From: Gonapodya prolifera JEL478 | Taxonomy: Eukaryota; Monoblepharomycota; Monoblepharidomycetes; Monoblepharidales; Gonapodyaceae | Assembly (NCBI GenBank): GCA_001574975.1 | Contig: KQ965743.1 | Coordinates: forward strand, 371,660-435,659 | DNA length: 64,000 nt | Direction of reading: 5' to 3' | Shown here: piece after piece, positions 54,227-64,000 of the stretch | Numbering within the stretch: the first letter of the stretch is position 1 | Layout of the letters: the number at the start of each line of letters is the position of its first letter | Made by a program: the position numbers and the translations under genes | Notes under the pieces: generated by a model | What the model was told of the DNA's origin: nothing | Databases searched by the model: none | The model's input: the letters and a program-made list of their open reading frames with translations, nothing else

Positions 54227-57200
54227 ATGGCAGAGTCGCCATTCGCCGGCATCGCAAGGGTTGCGACCGTTGGCGCGGACTCAGCTGCATCGCCCGTCGA
54301 TGTGACTCTGTCGGCTGAGGATCATGCGACGATTGAGGCTGTGGCAACACGATTCAGACTGACGGTGCCTCGTGCTTTGAATGCCAAGGACAGCATCGAA
54401 TACCACGATTCGTTTACAGGAGAGCAAGCGGTGGTATGTGATTGCAGAACGTCACCTTGCTTTGTCCTCTGGTAAGCCCTGCACGTCTGCACTTATTCTT
54501 AGACAACCATAGTTGCGTTTCTTCCCTCCGGAAACCGCCAGCATGCTCTCTTCCTGGGACGTGCATTGGAGAAAACTCGTGTTTTTCACCATTGCACGTG
54601 GGAGAAGCGTCTGGAGGATTCCGCAGATTCCCTCTATGTGCTAGAGGCGGGTCGACGGCTGGCGCGTCAAAAATCTGACCGATCGGACAAAGTGAGTGAC
54701 CAATGAGGACTTTGAACAAAACACCTCATCTGAGGTCGGCTCAATCCAGCGACACAAGCAGTTGAGACGATAAACTTTCTCATGTCATTCTTCCAATCTC
54801 CAGACGTTTGCAACCACCGCGACGCTCGAAGGATCAAACGCACAACTATCCTCGCAACCTGTGCTCTTACCTCGTCCCCGAACTTCCTCGCGAGTGGACC
54901 CTTCGCTCGTTTTTGCGAACCAGCAAAGTGGAAGTGGCCACATCCCTCCTCCTCTTCCATCACCTGAGCAAATTCGCGGAAACAGAGGAGGTCCCGGCCC
55001 TGACGCGAACTCCGCAGCGGAAACTCGCCCAAAGACATTTGCAGTGGTTTCGACCGGACCTTCTCCGCACCCAGGTAGCGCTGAATCGAATTTGGACGAA
55101 GATGAGGAAGAAGATGTGTCCCCCGACGTGAGAGCTCGGCAATGGGAATTGGTTCTCGAGGTAAGCTCTCAGAGGTATTTTGGGGGGGATATATGGTGAC
55201 TGGTTTTGGCTCTTCCCCAAGCGCCTACCTGCTCTTATTTCGAAACTAACATCGGTTGAACGGGAAGCAACAATTGTTCACGACCACAAAGTGCGTTCCA
55301 TATCGTTTTGAGACATACACGTGTCGCGGGGCTTGACTGTGAGCCAAACACTGATATCTATCTCAAACCAGGCCCGAATGTGGATCGAATCCGTCCCACC
55401 GAGCCTCTTTGAAAATCTGCCTTCTTCCGAAGTAAAGCGGCAGGAAGCCATTTTCGAGCTCGTGAGCCTTCAGCGAGAATTCGCGGAAGACTTGCGAAAT
55501 GTGAAAAGGGTGAGGCGGAGTCGTTTTATTGTCTCTGGTGGACAAGTAAACATTACATTTGCCGTCTGCAACAGATCTTCATTGACGGACTACGAGATTC
55601 TCGGATACTGGCTCTCGATCGCATCGAAGAGTTTTTGCAAGAGGTTTTTGTCAACATAGAAGGGTCCCTCTTGGAGGTGCGGTTCCATGGCGATATTCTC
55701 CCTTCATCACCACTCCTTCATAATTTTTATTTCTATTTGCCGGTGAAAGTCCAATGTGGCCCTGTCGACTGCACTATTATTGCGACAATCTGCTAATCCT
55801 GTGGTACCTTACATTGGCGATGTTTTGCTCACTCCAACGGCCCGTCGAACACTGGAAGCTTTTGCAGAATATGGTAAAGGCCAAGGCTACGTTAAGTACT
55901 GGCTTGATCAAGAGCGGATGTGGAATAGATCCCTGGTTACATTTATCGAGGTAAGTTTACTTGGTGGGTGAATTCTTCTCCTACTTTTGCAAACACTGAA
56001 TTCATTTTTCCATTTTGCGTCAACACTGATACTTTTCTCCCCAGTCACGATCTCGTCTTCCCGAACTCCGGCGTCTGCCTCTAGAATCGTTTCTTGCGCG
56101 GCCTTCGACTCACCTCGGTCGATTTCCTCTTCTGATTTCTGCCATTTTGAAGTACAGTGAGCCTGATAGTCCGGATTGCAAGAACCTCGAGCAGTTCTCG
56201 AATCTGGTGAAGGAAAAGCTTGTCGAAATCAACAAGGAGGCTGGTAGAGCTGGAAATTGGGTCAAACTCCGCGGTTTAGTGGGAAGCCTTGAATGGAGAA
56301 ACGGGGACTTAAAGGTAGGCAATTTTTCATTTATGCTTCTGACACCTCCATATTGATTACACACCCACTCGATATTTTGCAGGATCTTCGTCTCCTGAGT
56401 TCCAAACGAGAATTGGTGCGGTCTGGAACTCTGGCTGAGCGCCGAGGTACTACAGGACGAGAAGTCACGCGAACAGTGTACTTGCTCGACAATTTGATTC
56501 TCATCACGACGGAGAAAGCAGACGGTGGTTGGAAAGTGAATCGGAAGGTAGGCCACGTCAATCACCAAGTCGACGCACGAAAATGTACATGTATCCTGCT
56601 AGCCCCTCATGTTAGAGTTTACCACAGCCAGCGTCGTTACCGACGCGCCAACAAAGCAGTATTTCATCACGCTGGTGTCAAATGTTCGCCCTCCATCACA
56701 GTTGACATTATTTGGGTCCAATGTGGCGGAGGTTGAATCGTGGAAGACCGCGATCGAGCACCAAAAAATTGCCAACTCAAAAACTCGCCACGTATTCAAA
56801 GGCGTCCCCCTCCCCGGCATTGTTTTGCCAGCACACATCAGTCTCAATACAGCAGCTGTAGTGAAGAATGGTCTCAACGAAACCGTCGTTCTGGGAGGCG
56901 AAGCGGGAGTGTTTGCTGGAACCCCTGCAGGTATCGTGAAATGCATGGAAAAGGAAAGGGTGACCAGTTTGGAAGTCTTTGACAATGAAAGCTTAGTAGC
57001 GATGGTTTCTGGTATGGGCATCTCAAATTTACAAACGTTGGATCAATGATTTACACCTTCTGCGCAGCGGGGTCCTTGTGGGTGTACCCCTTAAGCTGTG
57101 TAACTTCACCTGACACAGCAAGCGCCCGCAAAGCCGGTAAACAAGTGTCATCCAATTCGACATTCATTCGCGCTGGCGTCTGCGATGGGAAGATTCTACT

Positions 57201-58178
57201 GTGTTCGGTTCGCTCTGATACATACCAGTCGATTGTAAAGGCTTACGAGCCGACTCCCCATCAGGATGGTGGTGCTCAGAGGGGTGTGTTGAAGTTTTTT
57301 GGGGGAGGATCGAAGGACATGTTGAAACTCTACAAGGTGAAGCCAATCCCTGATTTGAACCATGATTCATTTAACAACGGTGCCCGCAAAAAGGACTTTT
57401 ACGTCCCCGCTGAAGCTTTTAGCGTACATTTTTTGAAATCGAAACTTTGTGTCGGTTGCCGTGCAGGATTCGGTGAGGATGGATGTCAGCCCAATCGCGC
57501 AACTAGAAGTGAATTCTAAATTGAAATTTGCTTTTGTCAGAATTGGTAGACCTTTCGACTTTGGAAACGAGAGGTATGTAGCAGGTACTGGTTCCGAGAA
57601 AATTCCTTGTCGAATGAACTCTGTGTTCAGGTCTTCTGGATCCCAACGACGAATCGGTGGAATTTGTACGCAATAAAGAGTCGCTGCGACCTCTTGGACT
57701 GTTTCGGCTGCCGTCTAGTGACGTGTTCTTGTGCTATGACAGTGAGCATTTCTTTTCGTGCTGAAGACGAGTTTGTGGACGAGAGATACAACTGCCCAAT
57801 GTCAGATTTTGGTTTCTTCGTGAACCGACACGGTGCTCGAACGCGATCAGACGAGCTCATACGATTCAGTGGAAATCCCACTGCGTACAGTTAGTTACAT
57901 TACGGTAATTCAGCAAAGAAGACACGTTAATTTGTGCTACTTTTGCAGGCTATAGTCACCCGTACCTCATCGCGTTCGACCCGCTCTTTATCGAGATATG
58001 GAGCCTTTCCCCCGAAGAGCCGTCGGAACTCGTGCAAGTGATTTCATTGTCAGGTGGAACCGCACTTATGTGGGGCGAAGGGAGAGACACTTTATACTCA
58101 GAGATCATTGGCGATAAGAAGGTTGTCAAGCGACTGGACAAACTACAGGCGAGCGTGACGGGGTCGAGGTCGCGGTAG
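54227..58178 (+). CDS. Rho1 guanine nucleotide exchange factor, ROM1/ROM2-TUS1 type (DH-PH-CNH)
   Basis: More than ten exons, from ATG 54227 to TAG 58176-58178. After a Pro/Ser-rich N-terminus comes the RhoGEF (DH) domain: 'RQEAIFELVSLQREFAEDLR' plus 'NVKR' (about 55430-55510), 'VPYIGDVLLTPTARRTLEAF', 'ESFLARPSTHLGRFPLLISA' plus 'ILKYSEPDSPDCKN', and 'EINKEAG'. A PH-like region ('LRLLSSKRELVRSGTLAERR' through 'VYLLDNLILITTE') follows at about 56380-56740. The citron-homology (CNH) domain occupies about 56800-58140: 'TAAVVKNGLNETVVLGGEAG' plus 'VFAG', 'SLWVYPLSCV', 'FYVPAEAFSVHFLKSKLCVG', 'YSHPYLIAFDPLFIEIWSL'. This order is that of yeast Rom1/Rom2 and Tus1, which activate Rho1 in cell-wall integrity signalling. 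No DEP domain was recognised. Several central introns (55160-55270, 55650-55760) were inferred only from frame continuity. Confidence 0.88.
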
Positions 58179-58279
58179 CCCCCGATGCTCACACAACGGA
58201 TTGACAATTACATTTTAAATATGAATTTTTTACTACTTCTGTTTTGTTTGTTGCTTTCACATGTCATTGTGTACTAGCA

Positions 58280-59573
58280 TCAGATTCTCCATGACTTCAC
58301 CGTGGTGTCTGCAGCAATGCCCACGCGCTTTGCGGCCTCCACAAACCCGCCGTCCTGCGGCTTTGCAGTGTCGCCAATCTTGACCACCACGTCGAACCCG
58401 TAGTCGTCGAGTTTGTCCCAGTTTATGTTGTCCTCGGGGAACCCGCGGTCAATGTAGACGGTACGCAGCCCGAAGGATTTCGCGGCGGTGAGGTCCGAGT
58501 GATGAGCGGCAACCTGTAAGTAGTGGCGGGTCAGACACGGCAGCCATGTATGAGGGCGCATATGCATAGACAATGCCTTCAGCGTATTGTTGCCTACCAT
58601 TGCGACCTCGTGGGGTTGGAGCATCAAGTACTTGCAAGCACCAAGGTACGTTGCCGGGTTGGGCTTGTACGAGTTGAACATTTCCCCAGAGAACACCTGG
58701 TTGAAAGTGTGTGAGTGAGTGTCTCATGCAGATGTACGTACCCATCCAGCGCTTCATCATCTCTCATCTCGAGGCACTCACCTGGTCAAACGCAAGATTC
58801 CCATGTCGCACGAGATCGATCAGGAGCCGAACGTTCCCGTTCGAGAGTGTGCAGGTCAGATAGTTTGAGTTGAGGAGGCGCATGCCGAGTTGCGCGTCGG
58901 GGTATGCTGCGAAGAAGGTAATGGGGGTTAATGACAGTGAAAGCACGAGATACTGCCGAGTGAGCACGCACGTTCGAGTCGGTGCCACACTTGGTTGAGA
59001 TTGTGCAGCTGTTCTTCGGTCCAGAATCCTGCGCATTTGTATTGGGGGAGGATCTCTTTCAACCTTTCCACTGCCGGGGGGTGCAACACAACGTTCGTTT
59101 CGGAAGCACTCGATCGATGTGCTCGCACGGCAGGTGCCTACTATGCATTTCATCCACCACTTGGAAGGGTCGCTTTCCGGCCGCCGTTTCGCGGGTCGCT
59201 TTGAGGTAGCCCTTTCGCCATTGTTCCGCAAAGTCGTCCCAATCGATTGTGTCGTACTCGGGGTGGTTGCGTCCGAAGACACGCAGTTCGCGGCGGACTG
59301 TGCCTCGCCAGTCTGAAAAGCAGCACCACGGTTAGGTTAGCGAGCAATCGTGTTGACTGGGCCCGAGGCAACGGTGGTCGCAGCAAGGGGCAACACTGAC
59401 CAACAACCGTGCCGAAGACGTCAAAGAGCAAGCTTCACACAAGGCCGCAGCACAATGTCCGCGATGCATTGGTGCGGGGTGGATCGATGGAGCAACGGTG
59501 GAGTCACAAATGGTTCCGACAGGATGCGATTTCTCCGCTCTGCTCACGCCTTCACGCCTTTCATGCCAGACAT
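58280..59573 (-). CDS. Type II (L-2-) haloacid dehalogenase-like HAD hydrolase
   Basis: HAD-superfamily hydrolase. The rebuilt N-terminus is MSGMKGVKA (exon 1, 59573-59548, only 26 bases) joined to 'LLFDVFGTVVDWRGT', which contains the nucleophile Asp; the last Asp is itself split by an intron at about 59404-59315. Further motifs are 'CTLSNGN' (motif II Ser), 'EMFNSYKPNPATY' (catalytic Lys) and 'AAHHSDLTAAKSFGLRTVYI' (late acidic loop). It ends VKSWRI at 58280. Six or seven exons; the one near 59140 could not be pinned precisely. The DxFGTxxDW and SNGN...KP signature belongs to bacterial-type haloacid dehalogenases that hydrolyse L-2-haloalkanoates. In fungi the real substrate may be a different small organic acid. 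Confidence 0.83.
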
Positions 59574-61251
59574 CGGTGCAGATTCGTGCGAGGGACGGGG
59601 ACGAGAGTGGCACGGTTAGGTGATTCAAATGACTGATGTGTCGGTAAAATATATCGGCAACAGGCTCGGCCCGGACTCAAAGACTGAATGAAAGCCTTTT
59701 GCTTTGGTTTCTGATACCTGCAGGTGCATCTGAGCATCAGCGTGGCACATGGGTGCTGTATTGTCGTGCTGCGGTACCGGCCGTGTGACTGCAGCAACTC
59801 AAACGAATGCGAGTTTTGACCAATGTCACAATTGTACGGAAGAAGTGAAAGAAGTGAATAAAGTAAATTGAAGGTAGTCTATTGAAGTGAAGCACTCATT
59901 TGATAGACAGTATGTATTCCGATCGCCGTAAGCGCCGCTTGTAACGTCGAAAACACTTGATGAATTTTCATCGATCGGGACAGGTGATTGTCCTGCTGAA
60001 GCCGATCTTTCATCACAACGAAACATAGAATCGCCCACCACGAGCTTGAGACAGATCCATTTCGTTCCAGACTCCCAGAAATGGCAAAAGGACTACGCCG
60101 TAAGGTAAGCGCAAGCATCTCCCGTACTCACGCTTGCAGACGTTCCGAGGGCGCTTGCTAATAGCAAAGAGCGTGCTACCTATGGCCCATTCTGACGGGG
60201 GAAACCTCCGCCCATGGCGAAACGCACTTCCTTTGTTTGGGTACACATTTAGAGGCGGACGGCGGGTGGGCTGCGACGGGACGTTGCAATAACAGTTCTG
60301 TGAGCCAGACCTATGGAAATGCCCTCGACTTGGTGATTCGCGTACGGTGATGGGTAATTCAATGTCCCAGTTATGTCGCGGGGTTTTGCACGCCATGTCA
60401 CCAAACGTTGGGCTTTATGGTTCACACATTATCCGTCTTTGTCACCCTCAAGTCACCCCCCCGCCCCCGCCCCCTTCCCCCCCTCTTCGTCCCCAACCTC
60501 TCACACAAGCCAGCCACGCTGGCACGCTCTCAAACCCCGTTCCCCTCTGAGGCTTCATTTGCGCCCCTCAACCTACCACCCTGGCTGCATTGAACTACAT
60601 CTTCAGAAGCTCACTTGCGCGGGAAGTCACTTGAGTTCAGCAACTCGCTGGTGTAGACCGGACACAGTCACCCCGCCCGCAAGCTGTCGCCTCATAAATT
60701 CAAATATTGCGAGCAGCATCGTTCTCCGCAATCTCCTTGGTCCTTCCTGTAATGCTATTTCTGTCGTGGACAATGCGGGAGACAGGTTTGCGCGTGAGCA
60801 GCGTTCTTGTGCTGTGACCACACCTCACCATTACAACCCTGACTCACGAATCTCCGCACTGTCATTTCATTTCTGGTTCTTGCATTTCACCAGCTTGTTC
60901 AGCAATGTAAGCTACAGTCTTGGCGTTGGTTTCCCGACTGCGTCCCAGCTCCCTTTCCGTCTTTTGGCCCCTCCTCACATGAGGGACACTTTCTCGACTG
61001 CTTGGGATGGCTTTCCTTCACCGCGATTGCAACGATTGGAGACAAGGATACCACAAGAAAGGTGTTTCGACTGTCACTGATCCAAGGTGAGCGCGTTTGG
61101 CCGGTTTGTTGTCTACCGTGACTCACTGATGTGATGCCTGCCCGATTACTCATTGGGCACCGATGACCAGGATTTTCCAGACCTCTGGTCCCCTCCCTCC
61201 CCCGCGCCGATAATCCACTCCATTGCATCGGGAGAATCAACCCGCAGCCCC
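59574..61251. other. Long intergenic region between divergent HAD and cyclin-like genes
   Basis: About 1.7 kb with no supportable gene. It includes a C-rich stretch (about 60448-60500, runs of cccccc and ccgccccc) and many short, low-complexity frames. A clean donor 'aag|gtgagc' at about 61086 and an acceptor at about 61170 may belong to a 5' exon of the cyclin-like gene, but that exon has an in-frame stop in the reading that would match. Confidence 0.4.
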
Positions 61252-62696
61252 ATGTGTGTGACAATCCCAACAAATCCATCGCTGCCACCCTCATCACTGG
61301 AGAGCAACCTCCACACCCCTGCGACGACGGCAGAAGCTCTCGAATCACATGAAAGAGCTCTCAAGCGACTCAGACCAAACACTGGTCCCAATGCCGGTCG
61401 CACGGCCTTTCTTCCTTCCCCTGCGTCGTCCTCGTCCTCTGCTGCCTCGGACTGCCAGACTGCACCCCTCCCCGATCTGAGTCGCCTGGCACCTTCGAGT
61501 CCTTGCTCTCCGATACGCCAAAGAACCACCACCACCACCACGCTATCACAAAATGCGCAGGAGAAAGCTCCGCAGCCGTTTGGCCCCTTAGCGTCTCCCG
61601 CTGCGGCTCCAGTAACACAAACTAGACGACTCCTGGGACTCGTCGGTGAGCTTTTGTGATAATCATTATCGGCTCGAGCGAAGTTGCTCATCGTTTTCAT
61701 GCATCGCACATGCACGTCCCGTGCGTTACACTGCACAATAACACATACGCAGACGTCGGATGCATCCTACTCCGCTATCTCTTCCCAAATCAACAATCTT
61801 CAACGCTCCTTCCTGGCACACGATCTTTTCTCGGTGCACTTGCACCCCCTCCAGCGGCGCTGTGCTCCGGGCGGGAATTCATCCTCCACATCCTCTCCCG
61901 CTCCTCCACTCCTATGCCCGTATACATCGTCGCCCTCATGTACCTATGTCGTCTTCGCGGACCGGGATTCCTCGCTCGTATTGCGCCCAAACAGGACCTT
62001 GGGCCAGAAGCAGCGCGATTTCAGGCCGTCTCCACCCTCCAACCCCAATTCACACTTGCCACGAATCCCTTCCGCAACCCAATGACACTTGCGCAAATCC
62101 TCCTGACATGCCCCCGCCGAACATTCCTTGCGACCATCATCCTCGCAAACCACTACACCCACGACAAACCCCTCTCCGTCGTCGGTTGGGCGCGTGAGGT
62201 CGCCGGCCTCAACGCGCGCGAGGTTTCGGACACTGTATGGGGCCTGCTGGAAGCCCTGGATTGGGACCTTGGTGTTCGAACGACCGACACGGTTCCGGGA
62301 CGTCCTGATGTAGGGGGCTCGGCAGGTGTGCCTACACAGATGTCTCCGGCGTACGCAGCCTGGGCGAAAAGCATGGGACTGTGTGGGGCATTTCTGGCAG
62401 GTCGAAGCGGGGGTGCCTCAATCTCAGAGGTCGAGGAGAGAAAGATTGTGAAGGCGCTGGTGGATCAGGTGTGTGTGAGTGGGAGCACCAGCCCCGTGGA
62501 CATTGTAAAGAGTGCCGCGTCGCTTGATTTACGCGTGGATGAAGGCGTCGTGGCTCTATCAGTCTCTGGTCATTCTGCACCAAAACGAGAATACCCTCAT
62601 CACCTCTGTACGGACGACAGTGTCGAAATCGCTTCTCAGTTTAGAGGCACCGCGTTGGTGTCAAAACGCAAGCGATCCTTCAACAATGTTGCATAA
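61252..62696 (+). CDS. Cyclin-fold protein (PHO80/PCL-like)
   Basis: Two certain exons (61252 or earlier to about 61645, and 61751-62696), joined in phase 1 across a 105-base intron. The N-terminal part is Ser/Pro-rich and disordered. The C-terminal part has a cyclin-box pattern: 'REFILHILSRSSTPMPVYIV' plus 'ALMYLCRLR', a long insertion, 'RRTFLATIILANHYTHDKPL', 'WAREVAGLNAREVSDTVWGL' and 'LEALDWDLGV'. The last block is the classic close of the first cyclin repeat in PHO80-type cyclins, which bind cyclin-dependent kinases such as Pho85. The typical 'NxHR' before the third helix is replaced by CPRRTFL. The start is unclear: the frame is open upstream to about 61153 without an ATG, and 61252 is the first ATG in frame. 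A small nuclear regulator of CDK activity is the best guess. Confidence 0.6.
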
Positions 62697-63067
62697 ACCG
62701 ATTTAATCAAACACACGAATGTACAGATCAATCATTGTAATATTCATTTGGAGTTTGTTTTGATTTTGGTGCGTTCCCTTCTGGTACCCTGCACCACTTG
62801 TTGGCACTAACGGTTTTGCAATGAACATGTCAAGGAACACTTCAAACAAACGGTCTCGACTTAACACAAATCACCCCGCTTTCACAGCTCGAGGTTGGTG
62901 AGTGACAAAGATTCATGAGATTCAAGAAACCGTACGGGGGCTGAGTACACTGCATTTGTGTGAACTTCTCTTGCGAAATAAGTGCACTGTATTCCACTCC
63001 TGCTCGACTATCACACCACTGCAATATACAAAGCGTTCCAGCCTCTCACCCAAATCCACCAAGCAAT
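62697..63067. other. Convergent intergenic spacer
   Basis: About 370 bases between the stop codons of the cyclin-like gene (+) and eS27 (-). It is AT-rich with T-runs suited to 3' ends. No gene or structured RNA was seen. Confidence 0.4.
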
Positions 63068-64000
63068 CTAGTTCGCCTTCTTTCGGAACGAGCAGCCTAT
63101 CCATTTGAGGATCATTGTTTATATGTATATATCGGTGTTTCATTAGAGGGGATCGAGTAAGGGAAGGAGTGCAGGGGATGGTGGAAGTGCGGGGAAAGGA
63201 ATGTAAGTTAAAAAAAAAAAGCACAAGAATCCAAAAATAGACTGCAAGCATTCCCAGCAGACGACTCCATGAGCGTCCTGATTCATTCAATGATAAGTGA
63301 ATGTGATCTGTATGGTTTTTCCCAACCGTAATCGTCGCATAGCGACGGCAACCCGAGGCGACCAAGGCCTCCCCGGATCTCCACGGAAACGACCTAGAAT
63401 ATACAGACGCCAACGTCCATCCACAGAGGGAGCGAAGGCTTGCTCTTCGACACGACGGCTGGAACCATACACCACAGAAAAGATGCTTCCGGGGCCGAAC
63501 GCCACACCCACCACCGACACTCGTGAGAATGCGACAATTGGCGTGGACCGCGTCGGGTAGACGATTTTCCCAATTGCGAGTGTGCTTGTTGACTTCCGTG
63601 ATCCATATTCCTTGCGTTCATTGTGTTACGTGTTCTCCGCAAACGCACCTTCCATCAGGCGAGCCTTTCCTCCGGTGGGTTGACACAGTACAGTAGAGCA
63701 ACCAGCGCAGATAACAACGGTCTGGGCGTGAGAGAAAACGGTGGTGATGGTGAAGCAACCTGGAGCAAGAAAAATGGATTATTAGAAAACGACTGCAAAG
63801 AATCAATCCGCCATCGAACATCGTTAGAGAGAGTCGCATCGAGTCGGCGGCGCCTTCTGTCTGCGCCTTCCGTTCGTTGCCATCGAAACTCACCGGGGCA
63901 CTTCACATCCATGAAGTAGGAGTTGGGGCTCTGTACCAGCCGCTTCAGCTTGTGCTTGCGGCGCTCAGCCTCAACGCTTGGGTTCAAAAGGTCAACAGCG
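63068..64000 (-). CDS. RPS27: Ribosomal protein eS27 (S27), 5' end beyond the window
   Basis: Small-subunit zinc-ribbon protein. Exon 1 enters from the right edge (64000 to 63894) with '[20 protein letters not shown]' and '[16 protein letters not shown]'. Exon 2 (63759-63649) gives '[20 protein letters not shown]', '[10 protein letters not shown]' and KARLMEG. Exon 3 (63096-63068) gives 'CSFRKKAN' and a TAG at 63070-63068. The four zinc ligands form the pattern CPGC...CAGC, the first pair split by the intron at 63893-63760. The second intron is long for this window (552 bases). Both joins are phase 1. The start codon is just outside the window. The C-terminus GCSFRKKAN differs from the usual GCSFRRKQ-type end. 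Confidence 0.93.

Noticed and set aside
60373-61080. Plus-strand open frame of 235 codons upstream of the cyclin-like gene
   Set aside because: It has Pro/His/Ser low-complexity composition over a C-rich tract, no conserved block, and does not splice in frame to the next exon.

Overview
The window is nuclear DNA from a fungus. Nearly all genes are broken by short GT-AG introns (roughly 55-330 bases), and the gene set is fungal: MOT1/BTAF1, a ROM2-type RhoGEF, a YSC84/LSB-type SYLF-SH3 protein, a LAG1 ceramide synthase and SKP1. Three genes point to a zoosporic (flagellated) fungus of the chytrid/Blastocladiomycota grade rather than Dikarya. They are a CFAP210-like axonemal coiled-coil protein at 1.2-2.9 kb, a microbial-rhodopsin/nucleotide-cyclase fusion at 32.0-34.9 kb, and a Ral-type small GTPase at 37.5-38.1 kb. 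No rRNA, tRNA or CRISPR array was found. All identifications come from reading the sequence; no search was run.

Layout. 1-9 kb: 3' end of a GTPBP1/2-type GTPase, CFAP210-like protein, ceramide synthase and mitochondrial CitE/CLYBL-type lyase on +, then on - a large membrane-anchored putative metalloprotease with Kex2-spaced Cys repeats and a cytoplasmic UIM-like tail. 9-17 kb: a small unknown gene and the roughly 1,900-residue MOT1 ATPase (-). 17-22 kb: a gene-free stretch of two families of degenerate tandem repeats, one with a conserved inverted-repeat core. 22-27.3 kb: an FAD oxidoreductase fused to a BFD-like [2Fe-2S] domain (+), a thioredoxin-fold protein (-) and an intronless helix-turn-helix protein (+). 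27.5-32 kb: a long disordered calponin-homology protein. 32-35 kb: the rhodopsin-cyclase (-), with the SYLF-SH3 gene starting 200 bases away in the opposite direction. 37-41 kb: Ral GTPase and a Baeyer-Villiger-type monooxygenase. 41-47 kb: two convergent paralogous ankyrin genes. 48-59.6 kb: PHD-finger protein, SKP1, PX protein, DH-PH-CNH RhoGEF and a type II haloacid dehalogenase. 61-64 kb: a cyclin-fold protein and ribosomal protein eS27 at the right edge.

Most genes are independent housekeeping units, not a cluster. A loose theme of cortical actin and membrane traffic (SYLF-SH3, CH protein, Rho1 GEF, Ral, PX protein) can be seen, but it is inference.

The most unusual object is the rhodopsin-cyclase. 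In my spliced reading the retinal-binding lysine of the seventh helix is absent, a lysine sits at the counterion position of the third helix, and the catalytic Asn/Arg pair of the cyclase is replaced by acidic residues. It looks like a non-canonical, perhaps regulatory, member of the enzymerhodopsin family. The other strong candidate for novelty is the metalloprotease-like protein with a 40-residue repeat punctuated by Lys-Arg sites.
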